Shown here: positions 1-11,900 of the stretch, in pieces | Numbering within the stretch: position 1 is the stretch's first letter | Layout of the letters: each line of letters begins with the position of its first letter | DNA from: Schizochytrium sp. TIO01 | Lineage: Eukaryota > Sar > Bigyra > Thraustochytrida > Thraustochytriidae | DNA: 64,000 bases | Reading direction: 5' to 3' | Assembly (NCBI GenBank): GCA_004764695.1 | Contig: SMSO01000014.1 | Location: forward strand, 1,687,148-1,751,147 | Made by a program: the position numbers and the translations under genes | Notes under the pieces: generated by a model | What the model saw: only the letters and a program-made list of their open reading frames with translations | Told to the model about the DNA's origin: nothing | The model's database searches: none

Positions 1-1195
1 GTTGAGGCAAAGACTTCAAGTCTAGGGCATGTTTAGATTGTGCATTAAGTCTAGCGTCAAAGCTTGCGTCAGCTCTCGACGACACAGCAGAAGCTGCGCT
101 TACCGCAGACCCCATCCTTCTTAAGAAATCCAAAAGCTGCGTTAAGCGCTCTGCAAGCTATATACGTGACAACACCTGACGATGAGCTTTAGCGTATCGA
201 TAGCATGCAATCCACCAGCGTTTGATGTTGTTTGACAAATGCTATCTGGATCTCTGTTTTGATTGTGGAATGATTACTCACTCTGTCTCACATACCAACG
301 TTTTTCCGCAGGAGCATCTACATTTTGAACTTGATCCTTTCCCCACTTCATTACTTTCATAATCACGATTATTTCTCTATTATTTCTCGAAGGTAGGTTC
401 TGTACTATAACAAAGTTCCTCTGCGCACGTATAATCAAGATGGCTTACTTAAATAGTATGTTTCTTTTCTTTCTCTTTTATACTAATCTCAATGCCGATT
501 GTAGGTTTAGGTCATATTTGAAAAAGGTATTTTGTTCTAGACGTAATTGGCTATATTCCATAGTTTTCAACTTTTGGCCGAATTAAGTATTTTTTTAGGC
601 TGAAACATTTTGAAACTAGAGCTACAGAAAGGTCCCTCCCTGTTGCTCACACCCTCAATATTTTCCTTACTCATTCCGCAACTGCTTCCATAAAGTTCAA
701 CATCTAAATGAGTCGCGCCCATTATATTATTCTATGATATAACTCCTTCGGAGTCGCCCTCAGAGATACGTGCGTCCGCGTCGAGAAATGTCGTAACGGA
801 TACCTCTTGTGGCGAAAAAGTGCTAAATCAGGGACCAAACGAGAGTGTCCTTAATATCAATTGGGAATAGTAGAGGAGGCTTAGTGAGTGAGTAACCAAC
901 ATCTTGTGTATAGAACTAGACCATACTTGTTTCGCTCTTGCCTTCATATGAACTCAACTTGGGTGGCTCAACACAAACTAATTTGCTTATCGTAGATAAC
1001 CCCCTTCTAGGAAACTAGATTTTTTATTTTTTCAATAGCATGGTACCCTAGTATTTATGTTTCAAATCCAAAAGCCGACGAAGTCGGCAAAGCAGAGAAA
1101 AAAATCTTTTTGGGTGGGGGGCGAGAGCATAGTTCTTCCCCTTAGAGAGAAGGCGAGATAGATTTAAAATTATGTACTTGAATAGTATATCTTCA
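1..1195. other. Intergenic, no gene seen
   Basis: This AT-rich stretch lies downstream of the minus-strand monooxygenase gene. The reading frames in it are short and show no recognisable domain. The first ~150 bases of it next to the gene must hold that gene's 3' UTR, but I see no distinct polyadenylation signal that I would call. No tRNA or repeat was found. Confidence 0.6.
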
Positions 1196-2806
1196 TTACG
1201 GGATAAACGTATTTCTGTAGGTATCATCTTGCGCAGGAAACGCTGGGCGGATTTCACCAATATGATCGTAGATCTTGCGATCACCGTCGAAGCGTGATTT
1301 AAGCTCGTCATAATCAGGGAAACTCGCTTGTTTAGCCAGATCCAGCAGGTACTCCCACTGGTCCGCAAGTACATGAGCAGCGGCCTCAGGGATTTCACCA
1401 GCAGCAACACGCGCATCAGTAGCCAGCATGGTTGCCTTACGAGCTTCCGCGTCAGGAACACACTCAGGGTTGCTCACCATGTGAGCACACCAGCGCGCCT
1501 GGACATCGAAAAACGGGAACGGGACAATGGGCTGGTTAAGACCCACAAAAAACAACATAGGGTTGTCGATATGCATAAGATCTTTGTACAATGAGCGAAC
1601 CCTTTTATTGTTTGCAGTTAGCTCTGGCACGCCCTCAGGAAGAAAAGGGTAGTCAAACTGGTATCCTGTACAGAAGATAACGGTATCGGCTTCGATGGGT
1701 TCACCTCGCTCAAAATGTACACGGCGCGAGTTTGGCTCGAGAGATGTGAGCCGTGGGCGCCAACGGACTTCACGAGTGTCGGGCACACGATAGCAAGTTT
1801 CTCCTTCAGCTTCTAGCTCAACAATCTTGCCTGTCTTGTCACGAACCTTTGCGTCTTTGGGGCATTCGTCATCACAAATATGGACTTCCGCGGCAATGCC
1901 ATCCAGCTCACGGCCAATATCGGTTCCAGAGCTCTGGGCTCCAACAACTACTACGACCTGGTCACGGAAGGTTTCAGGGCGACGGTAGTCTTTGGAGTGA
2001 ATACAATTGCCTTTCCATAGGTCCAATTCAGCGGCCAGGCGTCCGGGAATGAGGGGCTTGTTGAAGTGGCCATTGCAGACTAGAACAGAGTCAAAGATCT
2101 CAGTTTCGGCTGCTGCAGTATTCTTACCATGGGTCACTTCAAACTTGCCCTCATCTAGGATCTTAATATCCTGCACAGGAGCATTAAACTGGATATACTT
2201 GTGTAAGCCTTTCGCGTCGGCAAATGAGTGCAAGTAATTCTCCATATCCTTGCTTCTCACAAACGAAGAAATGCCTTCGGGAAATGGAAATCCAGGGAAG
2301 GCCATCAACCTTGTCGGTAGGTTGGTGCGCAGTCCATCGTAAATCTGCGAGTCTGGTTTGTTAAGAGACCATGTGCCCCCAACCTCAGAGTGGCCCTCTA
2401 GCACCTTCACGCTAACACCTGCTTTTGAGAGCGCTTCTGCACATGCCTGCAATCATCCAAATTTTCCAATATTATCAAGATTTTTCAGCACCGTCAGTTA
2501 CCTCTTCATTTGATTTAATCAACAATATTAGCAACAACAATCGCATGTTTCTTCTCTCACGCGTACGTAGTGCGTGTGTTATGATGTGTTTCTCTGGATT
2601 CTTTCTACCGTCCTATGTTTCGAGATAGAGATCGCGTGTTGTGCAAAATTTCACACGCCATCGCCCATGGATGACCGCAAAGCCTCGCACAAAAAGTAAA
2701 ATTATTGCAAAAGACTTGTTCTCGTCTTGAATACATCACTTACCAATCCTGAGGCGCCTGCGCCGACTACGCACGCCCGTGCCATTTTGCTCGTCGCCGA
2801 TTGCAT
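1196..2806 (-). CDS. Flavin-containing monooxygenase (FMO-like), two exons
   Basis: This is an FAD- and NADPH-dependent monooxygenase of the FMO/YUCCA type, which would oxygenate a soft nucleophile (N or S) or a related small substrate. The true start is upstream of the single long frame: exon 1 (2806 to 2744) encodes 21 residues ending in the FAD-binding GAGASGL, and exon 2 (2446 to 1196) continues in phase 0 with ACAEALSKAG. The protein is then 437 residues, usual for plant and fungal FMOs. Visible motifs are the GxGxSG Rossmann turn at about residue 15, EVGGTW, the FMO signature as WKGNCIHSKDYR (Trp in place of the usual Phe), a second NADPH-binding turn VVGAQSSG, and FCTGY. A second ATG in exon 1 at residue 8 is an alternative start. 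The substrate cannot be told from sequence. Family assignment is firm. Confidence 0.94.
2447..2743 (-). other. Spliceosomal intron (297 nt, phase 0)
   Basis: On the minus strand the donor reads TTG|GTAAGT and the acceptor TTGCAG|GCATGT. Removing it joins the start of the FAD-binding motif to the rest of the monooxygenase without a shift. It is the only intron in the window I can support. The other genes are open throughout, so introns are rare in this genome segment. Confidence 0.88.
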
Positions 2807-5800
2807 GGTTGCGAAGATCTATCTACTTTTCTTTTCTTCTAAAGGCAGAGCTTTCTTTGTTTTTGCTTTAAGTTTTGTAGTGGAGCTCCCAAGTGGCAAA
2901 CAAAACTTGTTCAACTCAGTCTCTTGATGATAACTGAGGCACTTCCGAGGATTATGCTCGTCTCTTAACTGGCTTCAACTCGCTCCTGGCCGATGGCTGC
3001 CTACGAGTAGGCTCGCGCCGGCAGAAGTTTGTTTATGCACAAGTCGATGTCGAGAACGACTTGACTCTCGAGATTGGGTTTTGCTCGGAGACACGCTCGC
3101 AGTGAGGTATTATGTTTTGCGTGAACACTCAACGCCCAAAGCAAAGCGATTTGCCGTCCCTTCTGCGTCGCTTGCTTGCTTAAAGCAGTAGAAGCGAAGG
3201 TGGAAGAAGCCGCGTCCGTAGAGGTGTGGACTCTCTGAGGATCGTGAGAAGGTTGTGTTGGGAACACTTTAAGGCGATGTGTTGATTTGTGGCAAGAATT
3301 CAATATTTACTTTTATTGGGAGTATGGAGCAATGCTCAGACTCATCTACATGCTGTTTTGAAGAACCAGGGCAGGAATAAATTTGCAATAGCAGTGCTTA
3401 CGGTGGTACTTTTTTGAAGGATACAAATAGGACTTGCAAAACCGTGCGTACTTCATCGGGTCGGAGTAAATATAGATAACGTATCAACAACAACAGAGAA
3501 ACTCCTCAAGCTGCTGCGAGGAGAAAAAATCTTGAGTGAAGTTCGCGTTGGCTGCTGGAGCCTCTGCCTGTGTCCCGGATTCGTGCAACTGCGACAAACA
3601 TTGCTGAAAGATCTTAGTGACTGGGATGTTGTTGTTTATGTGCTAGTGCAAGAGCTGCAATGATTTCATTCTTCCTCAATCAAGGGAGAAAATACTCGCG
3701 GTGCATCTAGTTGGGCAATCTGGCGACACGCTCGCTCAGTTCGATCTCCGAACAATTGTAGACACAGTTGGCGTTTACAAATGAACGATGAACATAGTCC
3801 TAAGGGCCAACATGTTCTCTGGGCGTATGCGAACAGCCGATATTCATGAACTAGGAGCCAGATACACTACTTCTAAGGAAGGCAATAGGTTTTCCACAGA
3901 TCGCGCGATCTTCTAATTTGAGCGATCCTGATGGGTTCGAGACCATTGCTCACAGTTGAGACGATGCTGGCTCGCTATGGATTGAAAATCGAAACGCAAA
4001 AGAAAACTCCGTGCAGCCAGTCCGAGGCCACGCTCCTCGACGGTGAACGGCAACTGTTCCTCCAGGCGACTCCATGGCTTTTTAGCACAAGTTTTATGTA
4101 GCTTGCTGGTCTATAATGCTTATCTAAGAAGCGAATTATAACTTTGATATTTTCACCTGAATGACATTGTTGACTTCTCTCTTCATATTATTACGGAAAG
4201 AACCGGGCGCTACCCAGATTTTCAGATACTTCGCTCGTGGAGTTGCATTGTCAAAGACTTTCTAGACCCTCTGCATGAGCCAAGTCCGCTCTAGATACTC
4301 AGCCTGGAAGTTGCAGAATCATATCTGATTTATTCGCCACCTCCATGAGACTTCTCGGCACTTGTGGTGGCATAATTAAAGTGTGTGAACTAAGAAAAGA
4401 AAGAAAGTTAGATCACTCGCACAATCGCTCTTCTTTGGCGTTTGGTCACATCTGCAGATTTGGTTGCTACGAAGGTGAATTGTTTTATAGCTTCTTAGGA
4501 AAGAAGGAAGGGTTTCTTGCAACAGCCCGGGTTTAAGCTTATTCAAGAACCTCGGATGAATGCTTTCATGCATGAGTACTTTCATTTTCCGTTCTCTTTT
4601 CTTTTCGTTGATTGAGTTTTAATAAAATTAACTTTAATTAATTGCACTTTCAATTCGGACACCCCTGGCGTGAGTGTGAACCGCGAGGAGATCAATGATG
4701 TAGGACAACAAGGGCCTCTGACTGAAAGCAGAAACATTGCCCCCGGACATTTGTCAGCGGCATAGATGGCGAACGGAGGCGCAGAGCGCAAGTGCCGTTC
4801 GAATGCTTGAGCCGGTTAAATAAAAATAAGTCACACGTGATTTTCATAGACGCCTACAGGAGTTATGACTCTAATATTATTAGCCCGCTGCTGTAAAAGT
4901 TCTTTCAGGAAAGACCTGTGGACAACCTTGGTTCAACCCGAGAAGGCGGTCACTTGGCTCGCATGATGCTTGGACCGACCCATCGATCCCGAAATTGCTA
5001 GGTCAAGACTTTCTAACTTGCCAATGCAGGCCATTTTGCTCGTGCACTGTTCAAGCGAGCGAGGTATTGTTATTTTTGTTATTTTTGCGATGATTATTGG
5101 TAATTTTTTACTTTGTTTTTTCCTTTATAACATACCTACGTACATATTGTTTTTGAATAACTTTGAAAGAAAAGAAAAGAATTCATTCAGAAGGTATCGA
5201 AAGCACGCGACGGCCAACTCACAAAATTTGGTTGCAAGTGTTGAGAGGCAGTATGACGACTTGAACACATAGGACTATCTATATTCTCTATCCAGACTTC
5301 ATCAGAAATGTTGGACCCCTTCGTCAATTGCACACGACAATTGATCTGCTCCACATGTTGTGCTTTTACTAGAATTAGGAGGTACCTAGGTACTTATTTA
5401 CTATTTAATGCTCCAACAATTTCATCTGACTCGAACCTTCACTGCGAAAGCATTACCAGTATTGTTTTCCAAATCTTTGTGGATTCGCAATGTGTATTCT
5501 ACAGTCTCCCTTCTATACTCCAAAGGCAAATTCTTTACTGTCCCATAAAAACTAAGCTTTCGCAGACCTTTTATTGTAGTAGTAGTAGTTCTCCACACGA
5601 TGTATGATGTCGCACGTCCTTTTGTGCTGTTCTACATGTAGTCTTAATCGCCCAAGAGAGGCTACTCTATCAGTAATCAGACTAGCTAGCATTTAGGTAG
5701 GGGTGCGCAAAGAGTGTGTACTATCTCGAGGACTGGGTGTGTCCCTCAAGGGGGAACCCGCATATGATTGGCTGGTTGGTCATGGTCTCTTGAAGATGGA

Positions 5801-5933
5801 TGATGAATAAACGAGTTAGCGATTGAAGGAATCGATCGATCAATCACTCGTCGATCGATTCTTCGGTCGCAAGTCACGGTGAGGGCCGTGCGAGGTTGCG
5901 AGGGATCGAGAGGCTACCTAATTATTCTGGAAC
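2807..5933. other. Intergenic region between divergent genes
   Basis: This 3.1-kb region separates the divergently transcribed monooxygenase and URB1 genes and should hold both promoters. Reading frames here, including a 100-codon one at 3001-3303 (-), have no recognisable domain and look like chance. Near the URB1 start there is a run of ATCGATCGAT-like sequence around 5830-5860. I see no tRNA: a B-box-like string near 3934-3944 has no pairing T stem. Confidence 0.55.
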
Positions 5934-8900
5934 ATGAAGCGCAATGGAAAGCGACAAGCTCCTGGCGAAGCCCCTGGTCGGGTGGCTGAGGAGCACAAGA
6001 CTGAAGAGGTTGAGGTTGATGGAGCTCAAGAAGCTGCGGACTTTGTGACTGCGCTCAACGATGATGACACTCAAGTGGTGTACGATGGCCTCTTAAGGTT
6101 TGTGCAAGCTTCTCGAGGCGTACAGGCGGAGGATACTAAAAGTGCTGTCAATCAGTACTTAAATTTGTCTCCAGAGTCTTCGGAAATCTTCCAGTGGTGG
6201 GAGGACATCAGAACAGGTCGAGCGAAACCCCAAAAGGGATCCGAAGGTAGCTTCACAGCGGCACTTTTGGATGCACTTGCAACGATTCTATTCATGGCCC
6301 ACCCTGAGAAATTTGCGGCATCAAGAACGAGTCTCGTGCAGAATCTTCTGCACCTCACAAACGTCCTCAATAGCTTCTTGGCCTCCATTCGTGATCAAAA
6401 GCTTTTGAGATGTTTCCTAAAGCTCCTTGTGGCAATGGTAAACAATGGACCAGGGGTGGCAAGAGAGCTCTATGCCCGTATTCCTTTTGAGGAGCAAAAC
6501 ATGCTGCGTCTTGCTGACAAAGGAGACATTGGCACCGGAAAAGGTAAAACACGCGATGGAAAAACTCGCTATGGATCCACGCGCCACCGATTCCTTCAAC
6601 TCACAGCCGCACTCCTGCAGCATGGTGATGTTACGTTAAAAAAGAAGATTCTTGATCCCAAGGGAGTTGCCATGGCTGCCTTACGGCGTGTTAAGGAAGA
6701 CCCCAATGAAATGCTGGCATACTTTTTTGACGTTCTCAATGAATTTGTTCTTCAAGACCCTGCAATTGGCCGCAAAACTAAAATCAACCTCTTTGCTCAG
6801 CCCATCGTGTTGGAGACGATGTTGCTTCCGCTGTATCAATCTGATGACGCTAGTATCCGTGAAATCGTGCACAAATTCCTCAAGGCTGCTTTTGTTACCC
6901 CAGAGACAAGCATCTTCCCCTCTAAATCGGACCTACCTAGCGAAGATGCCGTTCGGGTTGAGGACTCTGCATTCTACAAACGCGTCGAGGAACAACTTGG
7001 CAGGCGCAATCGCACTATATCCTTTATTGCCCGTAATTTGAATGTGGTCGATGACAAGCTTCAACGTGAACTTGTCTTGGAGCTTCTTCAACTTGATGAT
7101 ACCCTCATGCAAGCTTTTCTCAACTCAACCTGGGGTAAATTGTCTCTTGACCCTCGTCCATCCTTTAACTGGGTCAGGAATATCGTCTTTGTGCGAAACC
7201 TTTTGGCCTTTACACCACCGCGTTTGCAATCTGTCGTACCCAATTTGGCGGCAGTTAAAGTTGATCAGCTGAGCGATGCGGTACTCTCCTGCGCCCTGCC
7301 CGGTGCTCATGCTCTTCCCAAGCCGCTCCTCAGCAAAGGCGTGCAACACTTCAGTAGTCTCGTTGTGATTAATTCTCTTGACCTCCTTAGCCAACTTCTC
7401 GAACGTCTCCATGCAGTGTACAGCGATGCTGCCACACTTCCGAACGTGAACATGGAGCAACTTCAGGAAACGGTTGCTCTCAAACTTGTTCAGCGTATTC
7501 CTGATGTCAACGTGATCCTGCACCTTACGATTGGCACTAGCATGGAAGACACAAAGCAAAAGGATACTCACACCTGGCAACCCAAAGAAGCGGACTGGGT
7601 ACGACTTAAGGCCGCTCGAGCCCTTGTTTGGTACGGCAAAGTTGCTCCTCAACTTCTGTTAGGTAAACTATCTGTCGAAAAATTGATTCCCATTTACTCA
7701 GAGGATCCGTCAAGTGTGTCTTTGGCTGCTCATGTATCCATCGCCAAAATGTTGGAAGCCGTGGGCACGTCTACAGTGGCGTGGACCAAAGCCGAGGCGA
7801 TTTTTCGTGTCTGGCAGCTTCGTCCGTTCTGTCTACACCATACCGCTGCAATCGACTCTGTCCTCGAGGCTATCTTTACAAGCGTAGTGTCGACGTCGTC
7901 ATTTACGTCCAGCCGTGGAACTACTGAGCGGGCACATGCAAACGCATGGGCTAGGGCGACTTACACTCGCGATGATGCCAACTATGTCGCCTCAGTCATA
8001 ACTGCAACTGTTGCAAAGAAGCCCTTTCCAAGTTGTGATGATGTTCTTCGAGTTGCTTTTGAGCAAATTGAGGCTCGATCGACTCCCAAGGAAGCACAAG
8101 TCGTACTTCACCGCGTTATAATGGAACTCATCCATTCTATGGCTGACCTTTCCACCTTTGTTCCTGTCCTTGCAGAGATTGGTCTTGTCCAGAAACTTTC
8201 TTCGGGTAAATCAATCATGAACTACATCAACCTTGTGCTAGGAACTAGCCTTGAAGACACAATTGCCATGGAAGGCTCTATTCCGGCTCATTTTGTTTTA
8301 GAGGCCTTAAATTGGGATCTCCACGCAGCTACAGGAAAGCCCTCTTCTATTCCTCCAATGCGCGTGGCTCGTAGCATTATTGGCCAGGCCCTACAATCTG
8401 GCTTTGATGCCAAAGGTAAACGCACAGAACTTTTTTCTGATGAACAGGTCGGTGTTGTTCGAACTGAGCTCTTCAAGATAATTGAAGATCTTTCAACATC
8501 AGAGGTGTGGCAAATTGCCTTGCTCGTTTCTCGTGCTTTAGGCACCTTTTTAAAGGGAGCAACATCACACCAAGCAAGCGCGAACCCTGCCGTAGGTCTT
8601 TGTATGGACCTTCTGGATATGTGTGTAGAGCAGGATCCTGAATGCATTGTAGAAAGCCTTAGTGGGCACTCTCAGCTACGAGATATGAAATCCCTACCTG
8701 CAGATGTGCAGTTGCGTGTAGCTCAACTATTTGATGTTGCACGATCCGCAAAGTCTCTCTTTACTGCCTTCATCGGAACCTTTACTAATTGGGTGGGGAT
8801 GTTTGTAGCAAACCCCACTGAGGATGTCGCTGCTTGCTTGTTGTTGAGTAGAAACTGTTTTGTCAATGAGCATGTGAAAGATCCATCGTCGGAACTTCTA

Positions 8901-11900
8901 GACCAGATTGCTTCTGTACACGTGGACTCTGATAACGAGCAGCCCTTAGCCCGGGCACTCGTCCTGTACGCTCTCACACATGGACCGGCTGATGCGCGTA
9001 CTCTCTCTCGCTTGTTAGCTACTGCGGCAAACGAACCAGAAGAAGATGTCGATAGTGCATTCGCTGCCTGTTGCGAAGGTATTGTCCTAAAACATACACT
9101 GTCCCCGCGTGAGTGCTTCGCTGGAAACTTTCTTAACCAACCGCAAACTATTGAGGCTCTCTCGGTACTGTGGACTAAACCTAGTGCTGCCCGTATTCAC
9201 GCTTTGAATCTTCTTGCGGGTCAACCTGGAATTGCCGAAGCTGCCTTGCAATATATCGCCGAGGCAAAGGACGTAAGCCCCTACGCAGAGTTTCTGGCAT
9301 TTTGTCCGCGCAGTATTCTGGATAAATATAGCTCACCAGGACTGTGGAAACGTCTTCTCTCTCACAAATTTAAACTTTCTGGCGACTTGCATTCAATTCA
9401 GTCTTTGCTAGTGGCACAAACCTTGGCACCTGGCATTTCATCTAAACTTGCAATTGAAATCTTCACGCGCTGTCTTGAAGGCAACCCAACATTGGAGGTC
9501 TTTCAACTGATTGCAAACTTGCTCATCGCTTCTGATACACCTACCATATCATTGTTTGATCGTTTTGCTGGTCGGATTGCCGGTGAGTGTTTTCTTATGG
9601 CTATTGAAGCATCATCTGCAGATGTTGTATCCTCAGCCCTTGAAGTCGTGCACCAAATTGCACAGGCAGCACAAGGTCGTGCGCAAGGTCGTGTGGATGC
9701 AGGTCTTCTGACCCAGCTTTTTGAGAAGGAACAGGTCCATGCGGGTGCCGCAAAAGCAGCGTTGGCGTTGCTTGACTCAGGTCTTGCCTTTGCTGCAGAG
9801 CATCAGGTTAGCAGTCTGCTTTCTAGGAGCGATCTCCACGGAACGCCCAGTTTAGAACGTTTGTGGCTTGCCTATTCCAAACGTCTCCCCAACGTAGCAT
9901 GCGCTTCATCACATTTCAACAAACTCGTCCAGTCCTATACAGGTACAATGTCTGAGGCGGATTGTATTAGGCGTTACCTTATCCAGCTCTATGAAGAGGA
10001 GCGCGCTGGATCGTTGAAGTCCATGGCATTTGCAATAGGTGAAAAGGCATCATCATTCACAGGTTCTCTAGAGGTAAGCTGTGATCAATCAGTAGATGTG
10101 AATGACCCCGTTGTATTACGGTCGTTTGTGCTTGGGCAATTTGAGTGGATTTTCTCAGAACTTGATTTCTCACTCTCAGAGTCATCCAAATTCCCCATTT
10201 TCCGTGCCTTGAAGCCAGCAGATGAGTTACCTTTTACCATGAAACTTGCGAAAACTGCTGCTACATTATATGTGGAAGAGACCAGCGCCGAGGAGGTAGA
10301 AGAAACTTCTGTAAAACGCAACCGGGCCACGTCTGGGCGTCAAACTGAACGCGCCAAGAAGCGCGTCAAAACCGGAAACAAAGGATACGAGGAGCTTTTC
10401 TCTAGTGATGACGACAGCAGCTCTGATGAAGGGGATAGCGAGAACGAGAACAACGACGAACTCATGGAAGAAGACGAAGATGAGGGTCAAGAGTCCGAGG
10501 AAGAGATGGACTTGAAATCAACGAAGGCGAACGTTTTACAACAAGAGCTCGAAAGTCTGGCCCAGCAGGAAAAGTTTTCTGAGGCACTTGATCCGAGTTA
10601 TGCGATGAATCTACTTGACCTCTATTTCACTTCCCATGCTATTCTCGCAGACTTGCCACCCCTTACAGAGGAAATTCTAGCGGAGCAAACCGAAAAGGAA
10701 AACATGGAGGAGCACGAAGACGAAGATGCTCCCGAGCATAATGATAGAGACGAGGAAGGAGGCGAGGAGGGAAAAGAGGAAGAAGATGGCGAGGAAGCGC
10801 CCCCTGCAGACGACCAGGAGAAGCTTGGGGACAAGTTGACAAATGTTTTTTCAGCGAGAAAGGTTCTGGATTCCAAAATGATATCTTATTGCATCTGGGC
10901 CTTGAGCTCACTATGTGTCGAGGTTCGTCGCAAAGCAGCTACCTGCTTACAGAGGTTTGGACAACTTGTATTGCTGGATCGTCTTTTCCGTGACAAGTTA
11001 CAAGTCCTCTTAGTGCTTCGCTTTGTTCGCAATGCTCTGGTCGATGGTCCAGAAACCCGCATTTCAGGAATTCATTGCAATTTCTTGTGCCAAGCCCTCG
11101 AGATTGTTACAAAACCATCCCACACCTTATTTAAGGTCACTTATCGCTTCCTCCTGCGTCAACCTGCTCTTCGGCTAGATGACGTGCCCATGTTTTACCA
11201 GACTTTCTCCAGTGGAACCCCTACGTACCGAGGTGATCGTTTGTGGCTTATCCGGACAGTCGAACAAGGTACCCGAACATGGTTTGACGTTGATGTTCTT
11301 GTAAAGAGACACGCCCTTGGTCTTTTTATGTCCTTCATCGCTTCCCCGATGGGTGACGCGTACATGTACAAGCAGGTCCTCGATGTACTTGTCAAGGTAA
11401 CTCGGTCAGGTTCTACTGCAGTACGTCAGCTTCTCAAGGTTGGAGGTTTGACGTGGACTCTTGAAATGCTGGCTCAGGTCTCTGTCCGTCCTGAGATTTC
11501 ACCGGTGTCTGTAGTTGACCTCTGTGAAATTCTATTTCATTCTGCTCAAGCAACAGTTTCTCGTGTGAATCAGTTAAATCTCACTCGGGCCGAAAACAAA
11601 GATGAAGTTCTAGTAGGTATGGTTGATGCCGAGTTGATGGGCGCAGCAGTCTGGCTTTTGCAAATAGCGCCAGGCCTGCTTAAGGATTTCAAGCATGAGC
11701 GCAAGCTTGCCTTTCGCCATATTCTTAATGCTCTGGTAATGTGGAGCGGTGTTGAGGGTGGCTTGGATGCGATGGAATCAGAGTCGAGCTCTACAGCACA
11801 GGTACTGGAGATGCAGCACGGAATGCTTCAACTGCCGTGGGGTGACCTTGCTACCTTCATTGCTGAGTATGGTGATTTGATCACAGGAAATGTGCCATTT

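Noticed and set aside
3001-3303. 100-codon minus-strand frame in the FMO-URB1 spacer
   Set aside because: No recognisable domain, no low-complexity or signal features, and length is within chance for this composition.
3890-3990. Possible tRNA (B-box-like GGTTCGAGACC)
   Set aside because: The bases flanking the loop do not pair as a T stem and no A box, anticodon arm or acceptor stem can be drawn.
4925-4950. Second B-box-like string, GGTTCAACCC
   Set aside because: No five-base-pair T stem and no cloverleaf upstream.
10622-10911. Ser-rich minus-strand frames inside URB1
   Set aside because: They are the antisense of URB1's Glu/Asp-rich stretch.
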